Positions 1 to 5,922 of a stretch of 6,262 nt of DNA are shown piece after piece. The stretch is from Thiotrichales bacterium (lineage in GTDB: Bacteria; Pseudomonadota; Gammaproteobacteria; UWMA-0217): assembly GCA_024763135.1 (NCBI GenBank), contig JANTGD010000221.1:1-6262 (forward strand), given 5' to 3'. The notes beneath the pieces are model-generated. The model saw only the letters and a program-made list of their open reading frames with translations, made no database searches and was not told the DNA's origin. Made by a program: the position numbers and the translations under genes. How positions within the stretch are numbered: the first letter of the stretch is position 1; each line of letters begins with the position of its first letter.

Positions 1-119
1 ACTCGTGGTCACCTTATTGGTGATGAGAGGTTTTTCTGATTTGCTAGGTGCACCAAGAGCTTGCGTGGACTTTTGTGATCCAACTGAGGTTTTTAGGATG
101 ATACTACTACCACTTCTTT

Positions 120-156
120 ATCGGCAGACTTTGAATGCCTCATCGGCCATCTCTAT
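120..156 (+). promoter_or_regulatory. Possible OxyR autoregulatory site (weak match)
   Basis: On the OxyR grid (4-bp blocks every 11 bp) this stretch reads ATCG-N7-TTGA-N7-ATCG-N7-CTAT against the consensus ATAG-N7-CTAT-N7-ATAG-N7-CTAT, about 11 of 16 block positions. The hexamer ATCGGC recurs at 120 and 142, exactly 22 bp apart, the spacing at which OxyR contacts equivalent faces. The site covers the -35 and runs into the -10, which would fit the autorepression known for OxyR. The match is weak and could be chance. Confidence 0.25.
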
Positions 157-159
157 AAT
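131..159 (+). promoter_or_regulatory. Predicted sigma70 promoter of oxyR, placed for a leaderless start
   Basis: A -35-like TTGAAT (131-136, 4 of 6 to TTGACA) is followed after exactly 17 bases by a perfect -10 TATAAT (154-159). The usual 6-7 base distance from the -10 puts the transcription start at about base 166, which is the A of the oxyR ATG. The GGAGGG at 160-165 touches the ATG with no spacer, so it is badly placed as a ribosome binding site and would lie upstream of the transcript. The boxes are seen directly; the start site is inferred. Confidence 0.6.
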
Positions 160-165
160 GGAGGG

Positions 166-1089
166 ATGAATCTTCGTGATCTCCAATATATTATCGCGGT
201 TGCAGAAACCCGGCATTTCGGGCGTGCGGCGGAACGCTGTTTCGTCAGTCAGCCAACTTTAAGCGGACAAATCAAGAAACTCGAGGAAGAGCTCGGTGTG
301 GTCATTTTTGAACGCACCAACCGCTCGGTCGAAGTCACCCCTATTGGCGAAGACATCATTAAACATGCACGGCTAATCATCGAGCAGTCGGACGCGATTC
401 GACAGCTCGCCAGAGCCCATCAAGACCCTCTTGCTGGCCCTCTACGAGTCGGCGCTATCCCCACACTGAGCCCTTACCTCATGCCATTGATTTTGCGTCC
501 ATTACGCGAAACATATCCGCAAATGCGCTTGGTGCTCGCCGAAGAAATTACCGAAAAGTTACTCGACCGCTTACGACGGCATGGACTGGATGCTGCCCTG
601 ATCGCCACCCGTATCGATGATGATCCAGACCTGGATACTATTGAACTGTTCCGAGAGCCTTTTTGGTTTGCTCATCCGCGGGATCACGCGCTCTACATGA
701 AAGAAGAGATCGAGCTGAGTGACATCGACAACGAGCAACTGCTACTACTGGCCGAAGGTCATTGCCTGGCCGATCAGGCGATGGAAATTTGTAAGTTAGG
801 AGAACGCCCGGATCAGGACGGATTAGCCGACCTGCGCGCCGCGAGCCTGGAAACATTGCTGCAACTGGTGGGCGCAGGCTTTGGTTGCACACTGGTCCCC
901 GCACTGGCAATTCGCGGATCGTGGACAACTGACTCGGGCATCATTGTTCGTCCACTTCATGCTGCAGATGCCTATCGCACGATCAGGTTGGTTTTTCGGC
1001 ATAGTTTTCCCCGCCAAGCCGCGCTGCACGCGCTGACACAAATCATCGAAAACAATCTACCCAACACGGTCAAAGCAATTGCTCCGTAA
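166..1089 (+). CDS. oxyR: LysR-type hydrogen peroxide sensor and regulator OxyR
   Basis: The 307-residue product is a cytoplasmic LysR-family regulator of the usual OxyR length (305 in E. coli). The N-terminus (MNLRDLQYIIAVAETRHFGR) aligns with E. coli MNIRDLEYLVALAEHRHF, which fixes the start. The winged helix-turn-helix occupies about residues 1-60, with the recognition helix near SQPTLSGQIKKLE. The effector domain follows from about residue 92, beginning RVGAIPTLSPYLMP; Thr100 matches the conserved OxyR threonine. The redox centre is intact: GHCLADQAMEIC carries Cys200 and Cys209, equivalent to Cys199 and Cys208 of E. coli, which form the activating disulfide on peroxide exposure. His199 and the SLETL and LVPALA segments are also conserved. 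Extra cysteines occur at 25 and 241. The likely target is the convergent peroxiredoxin gene, whose control region has an OxyR site. No convincing terminator follows the stop. Confidence 0.96.
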   Translation: MNLRDLQYIIAVAETRHFGRAAERCFVSQPTLSGQIKKLEEELGVVIFERTNRSVEVTPIGEDIIKHARLIIEQSDAIRQLARAHQDPLAGPLRVGAIPTLSPYLMPLILRPLRETYPQMRLVLAEEITEKLLDRLRRHGLDAALIATRIDDDPDLDTIELFREPFWFAHPRDHALYMKEEIELSDIDNEQLLLLAEGHCLADQAMEICKLGERPDQDGLADLRAASLETLLQLVGAGFGCTLVPALAIRGSWTTDSGIIVRPLHAADAYRTIRLVFRHSFPRQAALHALTQIIENNLPNTVKAIAP

Positions 1090-1213
1090 CAATATCAATC
1101 GTCACTCCACTACCCGAACGACTCAGCGCTCAGGCAAGAGCTAGATCCCCGCGCGTAGCGAAGGCGTTTACTGCCTCCCTATTGCCGCAGGAGCACAACA
1201 TTACTCAGGCAAT

Positions 1214-1383
1214 CTATAGGAAGCTCTGATTAATTCTGGCGCGAGCAGATTGTGGTGAAAAATCGTCCCGTTCAAGGCGCGGATCGCACGAAATAGCTGG
1301 CTCTTGCGAAGATCCGCAACGCAGAAGTGGGCGATTTTGCGACGCAAGATGCCGTGTTACGTATTGATCAGAGCTTCCTATAG
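1214..1383. mobile_element. MITE-like palindromic element with 21-bp terminal inverted repeats
   Basis: Bases 1214-1234 and 1363-1383 are inverted copies matching at 20 of 21 positions, beginning CTATAGGAAGCTCTGAT; the one mismatch still allows a G-U pair in RNA. Inside, GCGGATC (1279-1285) pairs with GATCCGC (1311-1317), and AAAATCGTCC (1259-1268) pairs at 9 of 10 positions with GGGCGATTTT (1329-1338). The whole 170 bases can therefore fold into one long imperfect hairpin. No transposase frame is inside. If the element proper starts at GGAAGC, it is flanked by TATA on both sides, a possible target duplication, but CTATAG is itself palindromic so the boundary is ambiguous. The size, ends and lack of coding fit a non-autonomous miniature element. 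I could not identify the parent transposon. Confidence 0.65.
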
Positions 1384-1425
1384 TAGCGCCTCACACAGAA
1401 GACAAAACGACAAAGATGATCCAGG

Positions 1426-1560
1426 TCAAATAGCGATTTGCAGCCAATTGACCCGGTCCTTGCCAAGCAGCACCACTTTCTTTTCAGGCACTGCAGAGTT
1501 GCGCGGGCCGGTGGGTGAAGTGCCGGCCGCACGCAACACGGGATTTTCGATCAGGTATTC
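1426..1560 (-). pseudogene. Possible 3' remnant of an unidentified gene
   Basis: Read on the minus strand from just after an in-frame TAG (1561-1563), this gives 44 residues ending at TGA (1426-1428). The end reads PEKKVVLLGKDRVNWLQIAI and the start EYLIENPVLRAAGTSPTG. The composition looks more protein-like than the overlapping plus-strand frame. It lacks a start codon and lies immediately downstream of the peroxiredoxin stop, next to the palindromic element. I do not recognise the family. It may be a leftover C-terminus from a rearrangement or simply a chance open frame. Confidence 0.2.
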
Positions 1561-1570
1561 CTAAACAAAA

Positions 1571-2221
1571 TTACAGGCTCTTTTTACAAAAATACCAGTC
1601 GGTACACTCGTACTCATCGCTGGCCATCCGCGCCTGAGCTTCTGCAACACTCGCTGCAGGCGGTACGATCACCTTATCACCAGGCTGCCACGACTCAGGA
1701 GTAGCTACGCCGTGCGCATCCGATGTCTGCAAGGCACTCACCAAACGAATAAACTCCGCGATTGAACGTCCATTACTCATGGGGTAATAAACCATGGCGC
1801 GCAACACGCCCTCAGGATCGATCACGAACGTAGCACGCACTGCGGAGGTATCTGCAGCGCCTGGATGAATCATGCCGTACGCCTTAGCAACTGTCATCGA
1901 AAGATCTTCGATGATAGGGAATGGAATATCGATACCGAATTTTTCTTTGATATTCCTCACCCAGGCGACATGCGCAAAATTACTATCAATAGACAGCCCC
2001 AGCAGCTCAGTATTGAGCTTTTGAAACTCTTGATAGGCTTTCGCGAACGCCATAAATTCCGTGGTACACACAGGCGTAAAGTCCGCAGGATGTGAAAAGA
2101 GTATCAACCATTGGCCACGATAATCCTCAAGGCTCTTTGGACCATGAGTTGTGTTTGCGCTGAACGCCGGTGCCGGTTCGTTCAAGCGTGGGAATACTGC
2201 TGCTTGATCTGTTTCAGTCAT
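1571..2221 (-). CDS. Peroxiredoxin, Prx6 type with two extra C-terminal cysteines
   Basis: This 216-residue cytosolic thiol peroxidase reduces hydrogen peroxide and organic hydroperoxides. The active-site motif HPADFTPVCTTEF carries the peroxidatic Cys52, with Pro45 and Thr49; Arg129 in AVRATFVIDPEG is the expected catalytic arginine. The long C-terminal extension after FIRLVSALQ (about residue 165 on) is typical of the Prx6 subfamily. It ends ECTDWYFCKKSL with Cys206 and Cys212, matching the arrangement in archaeal enzymes such as Aeropyrum ThiolPrx (Cys50, Cys207, Cys213), where the last cysteine takes part in recycling. I chose the ATG at 2221 because GAGAGGG lies 9 bases upstream; a TTG at 2239 in the same frame would destroy that spacing. 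A strong OxyR-site match lies 100 bases upstream. The physiological reductant cannot be told from the sequence. Confidence 0.94.
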   Translation of the reverse strand: MTETDQAAVFPRLNEPAPAFSANTTHGPKSLEDYRGQWLILFSHPADFTPVCTTEFMAFAKAYQEFQKLNTELLGLSIDSNFAHVAWVRNIKEKFGIDIPFPIIEDLSMTVAKAYGMIHPGAADTSAVRATFVIDPEGVLRAMVYYPMSNGRSIAEFIRLVSALQTSDAHGVATPESWQPGDKVIVPPAASVAEAQARMASDEYECTDWYFCKKSL

Positions 2222-2261
2222 ACTTCTTAACCCTCTCAATCAAATGCAAAATTGTTAAAGA

Positions 2262-2282
2262 CTCGGTAGCACCCGAGCTACC
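2262..2282 (-). promoter_or_regulatory. Overlapping alternative hairpins in the peroxiredoxin leader
   Basis: Two inverted repeats share bases: CTCGG/CCGAG (2262-2266 with 2273-2277) and GGTAGC/GCTACC (2265-2270 with 2277-2282). Only one of the two stems can form completely. They lie about 40-60 bases upstream of the peroxiredoxin ATG, near the 5' end of the predicted transcript. The base pairing is seen directly; a regulatory or mRNA-stabilising role is speculation. Confidence 0.3.
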
Positions 2283-2291
2283 TTGCGAAGC

Positions 2292-2320
2292 ACTTTAGAT
2301 CATGTCTAAAAATAAGTAAA
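2292..2320 (-). promoter_or_regulatory. Predicted peroxiredoxin promoter abutting the OxyR site
   Basis: Read on the minus strand, TTTACT (2320-2315, 4 of 6 to TTGACA) is followed after 17 bases by TAAAGT (2297-2292, 4 of 6 to TATAAT). Both boxes are weak, as expected of an activator-dependent promoter. The -35 begins at the base next to the OxyR operator, the usual placement for OxyR contact with RNA polymerase. The implied start near 2285 gives a leader of about 64 bases. An inverted repeat TTTAGA-N5-TCTAAA (2294-2310) covers the -10 and spacer. Confidence 0.45.
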
Positions 2321-2357
2321 ATAGTTTGTACAAATCGAACTGATAGGCAATACCTAT
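2321..2357. promoter_or_regulatory. OxyR operator upstream of the peroxiredoxin gene
   Basis: The stretch reads ATAG-N7-AAAT-N7-ATAG-N7-CTAT against the OxyR tetramer consensus ATAG-N7-CTAT-N7-ATAG-N7-CTAT, with all four blocks at the correct 11-bp spacing and 14 of 16 block positions matching. One half (2343-2357) is a perfect ATAG-N7-CTAT dyad. Three of the four secondary T/A positions within the N7 spacers also match. OxyR is encoded about 1.2 kb away, so local regulation is the direct inference. The operator ends 100 bases before the peroxiredoxin start codon. Confidence 0.8.
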
Positions 2358-2551
2358 CAATCTTTGAAACCTAAACAGTGAAAAAAGACGCACAATCTCC
2401 GACCCGCGCCGCACAGCGCCAGGATCAGTGACTCGGCCTGGCTATTTCCGGTAGAGTTGCCCAGTCCACTCAATGCCGATTTTCTAGTCTATGACTACGA
2501 GAGCCGGACACAGTTTCACAGGGCGGATGCCAGACAATATTGGTGTTTATT

Positions 2552-2717
2552 CTACTCGATAAGCATCCAGGTATTCTGAGTCTCAAGTTGCGGCTCGCCG
2601 GCAATGCCCCATTCCTTGCCAAGAGACACAACGCCAAGCCATAACATCTCGGGTGCTTTGTATGAGGCATCCCTACGAATTGTCTGAGTGACAAAGGATG
2701 CTGCCGATAGCTGCCTG
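2552..2717 (-). pseudogene. Possible C-terminal gene remnant downstream of alg8
   Basis: Directly downstream of the alg8-like stop, a minus-strand frame ends with protein-like sequence at a TAG near 2552: LGVVSLGKEWGIAGEPQLET then QNTWMLIE. The frame stays open back into the end of alg8 (to an ATG at 2773), but in a different reading frame and without a convincing start of its own. I do not recognise the family. It could be the broken 3' end of a former third gene of the alg operon, a small overlapping gene, or chance. Confidence 0.25.
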
Positions 2718-4262
2718 TTAAAACAGCAGCGTGCGCATTGCCCTATCCCAGCCAATAAATTCAAATACCCCAAGATAAAGACTCAATACATAGACAAATC
2801 CGGTAACAAACAATGTGGTCAAATACACCGCCATGGCGTTTCGAAACTGGAGTAAACGACTTTTTCTCTGTGCGATGGTTTGATTACCTCGATTGACCCA
2901 GCGTTGCCTGGGAAGCCGAAACCATACGTATATTTTAAGGACTGAATTCAGGATCTGACTAAAATAAAGAATCAACGGGTAACTGATATCAAAGCGCCCG
3001 GCATAAATACCAAGTACGACAGAGGCTACAAAGCGGCTGAGCAATATCCAAGCCAGAAAAATAACTAAAGCCATGGGAGTAAGCGTGAAACTTGCCAAAA
3101 TCGCTAACACCGGGCCAACCAGCACGGTCCAAATCGAGATACGCTGGTCAACCAAGCACCACCAGATAAAAGGCTTGACTCGCCGCGGGCCTAATGCGAT
3201 GGCACGACTGCCATTGCGTAGCATATTGCCAGACCATCGCAATAGATTTGCTTTCATCCGATCGATCCCATTGCCATCGACAATCTCAATAGTCGTCACC
3301 AGAGCATCGGGAATGTACGTCATTTCCGACCCGCGTCTGAGCAATGAGTACCAAGTGCTCTTGTCGTCTCCAGAAAGAAAGCGGAAACGCCCCCATAACC
3401 AATGGTTAAGGTGATCGGACTCGATTAATTCGTAAAACTGGGGCTCTACCACGCGCACACCACGGAACACCGACATCCGACCTGTGAGGGTCAGTACTTT
3501 GCGCGACAAAGCATGAGAACACATGCCCAAGTGTCGTTGACCAAAACGCAGATCCAGCCATTTTTGCATCCAGTCCGGCCCTCTGACGATCGCTTGCTCA
3601 TGCGTCGTCAAAGCATCTAAACGTGGGTTCAGCGCGAAGTGGGGCAGCGCACGGACCAGACACTCCGGTTCCAGAACGGTATCCCCATCCATAAATACCA
3701 CCGGGACATCATCATCCACACCCAACTGCGCGAGCTTGCGTAACACCGTTCCAATGGCCATTCGCTTGCCTGTGCCACGCTGCCGAATAAAAATCAATTG
3801 AATAGGCACCGGTGACCCCAATTGCGAAAAATAATCTCCAATCACTTTTTCATCGAAGGGATCACCGGTACCGACGAGCAAGCGTGCTGAGGTGCCCACA
3901 CGTAAAGTTTCGTCAATAATCGACCGAATGACTCGCGCAGTAATATCCGGGTCTTCTTTATACGTGGTCATCATAAAGACCACTTCGTCGGGTCGCCAGC
4001 CCTTCTGCCACAACCGTCGCCCTCGCCGGGCCGTACGTGGATAGACCAGCCAACGATAAATCAACGAGCGGATAATATGCACCAACCACCAAGACCAGCG
4101 CCAAAGACCCAACAGCCCCAATCCCAATAATACCGACTCACCGCGCAGATGCTGCAAATCATCCTCTATGAGAGTATAGATAACAAACAGTACTGCTAGG
4201 TAAAAATAGACCTCAAGCGCAATGATCAACCTGCTTTTTTTAAATTTGTCGCTTGCCATCAT
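2718..4262 (-). CDS. alg8: Alg8-like family 2 glycosyltransferase, inner-membrane polymer synthase
   Basis: Counting from the ATG at 4262, the 514-residue product is close to Pseudomonas Alg8 (494), the inner-membrane polymerase that makes polymannuronate from GDP-mannuronate. Two membrane helices lie near residues 12-32 and 43-65. The cytoplasmic GT2 domain follows, with GTGKR, DGDTVL (Asp192, Asp194), QRHLGMCSHALSRKVLTLTG, GDDKSTW (Asp299, Asp300, Lys301) and LLRWSGNMLRN (RW signature). At least four more hydrophobic segments lie between about 365 and 501. The catalytic motifs sit four residues later than in P. aeruginosa, and all key acidic residues are present. The start is uncertain: ATG codons at 4262 and 4259 lie 22-25 bases after the alg44-like stop without a clear ribosome binding site, suggesting translational coupling; the frame is open up to an ATG at 4370 inside the upstream gene. 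Alginate as product is inferred from similarity only. Confidence 0.88.
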   Translation of the reverse strand: MMASDKFKKSRLIIALEVYFYLAVLFVIYTLIEDDLQHLRGESVLLGLGLLGLWRWSWWLVHIIRSLIYRWLVYPRTARRGRRLWQKGWRPDEVVFMMTTYKEDPDITARVIRSIIDETLRVGTSARLLVGTGDPFDEKVIGDYFSQLGSPVPIQLIFIRQRGTGKRMAIGTVLRKLAQLGVDDDVPVVFMDGDTVLEPECLVRALPHFALNPRLDALTTHEQAIVRGPDWMQKWLDLRFGQRHLGMCSHALSRKVLTLTGRMSVFRGVRVVEPQFYELIESDHLNHWLWGRFRFLSGDDKSTWYSLLRRGSEMTYIPDALVTTIEIVDGNGIDRMKANLLRWSGNMLRNGSRAIALGPRRVKPFIWWCLVDQRISIWTVLVGPVLAILASFTLTPMALVIFLAWILLSRFVASVVLGIYAGRFDISYPLILYFSQILNSVLKIYVWFRLPRQRWVNRGNQTIAQRKSRLLQFRNAMAVYLTTLFVTGFVYVLSLYLGVFEFIGWDRAMRTLLF

Positions 4263-4284
4263 CAGCACGGTGCTTGTATAGCTA

Positions 4285-5916
4285 TCATACCCCCAACCCC
4301 AGCAACGGACGCCCCACTTTTTTAAACGTGACCTCTGCTGGCAAACCCGCAAGACTTCCCAACGATTCATCGCTGACTTCGGCGTGTTTTAGTTGCAGAG
4401 TGACACGTCCAGTTTTAATATCATTGAGCTTGCTCGCCCCCACCTGCCAGGAATAGCGGATGGTTTCATCCTGGGTAAAGCGTGCGGTCGGATCGATACC
4501 CGTAACAACCGCCGTAAAGCTTTTCCCCAAAGCAGGAATATAGACGCGTGCCTCGCTGCCCAAACGAATTTTAGCCAACTGAGTATGGGTAAGAAATGCA
4601 TCGATGACCGGTTCGGTTAATTTTTCCAGTACCGCCAAAGGCTCAGCGCTCACAACGGCATTCCCCTGAGACTTAGGAAATGAAATCACTTTGGCATCGA
4701 AGGGTGCCGTAACTTTAAAATACTCTGATGCTTTGGCTGCGGTTAATCGTTGCCGAGCCAATTCGACGCGTTGCTGTGCTGCGTCGACAGCCGCTACCAG
4801 TTCCGACAGATCGAACTCCTTCCTTTGACTGGAATAGTAGCTACCATCGTGTGTCTCCTGATTGATGCGCTCCAAATTCCTGAATTCAGCCATAGCGACA
4901 TTGTATGCTGACTTTGCATGCTGCAACTTCGCAAAAGCACTATCGTACTCGAGCGTACTGATCACTTGACGAGCTTTCAGTTGCCGCGCACTTTTCAACT
5001 CCGATTTCGCCAATTGCAAGGTGCTTTGTGCATTCTGCAACGCTGCTTTGGCAGCGTTCAAGCGATCTTCAGTCAGCCCCTGATAGACCCCGAGCGAACG
5101 CTTGCTACTCTCTAGCTTGGCCTTGGCCTGATCCAATTCCAGCTCGGCTTTATTCAGTGCCGTTTCTGCACGAGACAATTCGAGACGATCTTCAACAGAC
5201 TTCAATTTGAGCAGTGGATCACCCGATTTGACTTGCTCGCCGGCAGTGACATAGGCCTTGGTAATCACGCCATTTAGCGGCGCAATAATTTTTTCTACAG
5301 GGCGGCTGACGACCGCCGAATCGATCGTGAGGCGCGTAAAGTAGGCATACAGACTGCTGATGATAAACAGCGTCAATAGCACACCCAGCACCGCATAGAT
5401 GAATGAGATCGCCAGACTACGCCGCGGTAAGCGTTCTGCTTCCTTATCCTGTGGTGGCGTTGGGGCTTGCGGCGGAGCGGCTCCAGTCTGTTGCCTGGGC
5501 GGCGTTTCTGGCGCCTCTGGCGTAATCGTCGGGATTGAGAGATCTTCAACGATCCCCCCCAAATTCGGTGGATTGGGCGTTTGCAATGCAATTCTGAATT
5601 TACTCAATAATGTGCGGGTATGTGGCTCCATGTCACTGAAACGAAACCCGCTGCTTCCAGCTTTATCGCTACTCCAAACCGACAAAGCCCAGGCAGAGAA
5701 ATTCAAATCCATTTCGCCGTAAGGCAGGTTAATCTCTACCGCGACCGGCTGGTCTGGGAACACTTCTGTCAATGCAATGGGCAATTGAAAGCCTGTTTCA
5801 TTCCAGTTTATCGCTGTAAATTGCCTACCCGAAACTTTAACGGTCATTGGATAGCTGACACGAGTGGCATTGCGTCTACCTTGAATGCCATCTTTTATTT
5901 TAATTGCAGCCGTCAT
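4285..5916 (-). CDS. alg44: Alg44-like PilZ (c-di-GMP) and HlyD-type polymerization/export protein
   Basis: The 543-residue product is expected to be the c-di-GMP-responsive partner of the Alg8-like synthase. Residues 12-108 form a PilZ domain with RNATR (Arg15, Arg19) and NWNETG at 37-42, where canonical PilZ has D/N-x-S-x-x-G; the serine is Asn39 here. A proline-rich linker (about 128-160) precedes one membrane helix (about 168-192). The periplasmic part has a first lipoyl-like half (about 204-240), a long Ala/Glu/Lys/Leu-rich coiled-coil hairpin (about 241-398), a second lipoyl half (FKVTAPFDAKVISFPKSQGN, from 400) and a beta-barrel region (about 435-535). P. aeruginosa Alg44 is about 389 residues and lacks such a hairpin. 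GAGG (5925-5928) lies 8 bases before the ATG and fixes the start. The alg8-like gene follows 22 bases after the stop. A PilZ-tagged HlyD exporter for another polymer is the main alternative. Confidence 0.85.
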   Translation of the reverse strand: MTAAIKIKDGIQGRRNATRVSYPMTVKVSGRQFTAINWNETGFQLPIALTEVFPDQPVAVEINLPYGEMDLNFSAWALSVWSSDKAGSSGFRFSDMEPHTRTLLSKFRIALQTPNPPNLGGIVEDLSIPTITPEAPETPPRQQTGAAPPQAPTPPQDKEAERLPRRSLAISFIYAVLGVLLTLFIISSLYAYFTRLTIDSAVVSRPVEKIIAPLNGVITKAYVTAGEQVKSGDPLLKLKSVEDRLELSRAETALNKAELELDQAKAKLESSKRSLGVYQGLTEDRLNAAKAALQNAQSTLQLAKSELKSARQLKARQVISTLEYDSAFAKLQHAKSAYNVAMAEFRNLERINQETHDGSYYSSQRKEFDLSELVAAVDAAQQRVELARQRLTAAKASEYFKVTAPFDAKVISFPKSQGNAVVSAEPLAVLEKLTEPVIDAFLTHTQLAKIRLGSEARVYIPALGKSFTAVVTGIDPTARFTQDETIRYSWQVGASKLNDIKTGRVTLQLKHAEVSDESLGSLAGLPAEVTFKKVGRPLLGLGV

Positions 5917-5922
5917 AATTAA

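Larger units (their letters stand above)
1090..1570. other. Non-coding interval between oxyR and the peroxiredoxin gene
   Basis: These 481 bases separate the convergent 3' ends of oxyR and the peroxiredoxin gene. I see no convincing gene. The interval contains the palindromic element at 1214-1383 and a short minus-strand open frame at 1426-1560. A plus-strand open frame (1304-1564) starts inside the palindromic element and has no recognisable protein character. Bases 1090-1213 show only a 9-bp direct repeat CTCAGGCAA (1129 and 1204). No hairpin-plus-T-run terminator was found for either flanking gene. Confidence 0.6.
2222..2717. other. Interval between alg8-like gene and peroxiredoxin start
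   Basis: These 496 bases contain the peroxiredoxin 5' leader and promoter (2222-2320), the OxyR operator (2321-2357) and a possible minus-strand coding remnant (2552-2717). Bases 2358-2551 show only a short stem GCCAGG (2418-2423) with CCTGGC (2437-2442) and no gene I can support. No terminator with a T-run is visible after the alg8-like stop, so read-through toward the peroxiredoxin gene, which is on the same strand, cannot be excluded. Confidence 0.6.

Noticed and set aside
1129..1212. Direct repeat CTCAGGCAA at 1129 and 1204
   Set aside because: Only two short copies 75 bases apart with no further structure; likely chance.
1304..1564. 86-codon plus-strand open frame after oxyR
   Set aside because: It begins inside the palindromic element, has no ribosome binding site, and its translation is low-complexity with no family resemblance.
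2222..2239. TTG start extending the peroxiredoxin by six residues
   Set aside because: The TTG overlaps the GAGAGGG ribosome binding site that serves the ATG at 2221, and family proteins begin close to that ATG.
2418..2442. GCCAGG/CCTGGC stem as a terminator of the alg operon
   Set aside because: There is no T-run on either strand, and it lies almost 300 bases after the alg8 stop.
4263..4370. Longer alg8 start at the ATG at 4370
   Set aside because: It would overlap alg44 by 86 bases and add 36 residues (Trp/Cys/Arg-rich) with no counterpart in Alg8; the frame is probably open by chance there.
5399..5722. 107-codon plus-strand open frame
   Set aside because: It is antisense to the PilZ, linker and membrane-helix part of the alg44-like gene; the Ser/Gly/Cys-rich translation is typical of a shadow frame.
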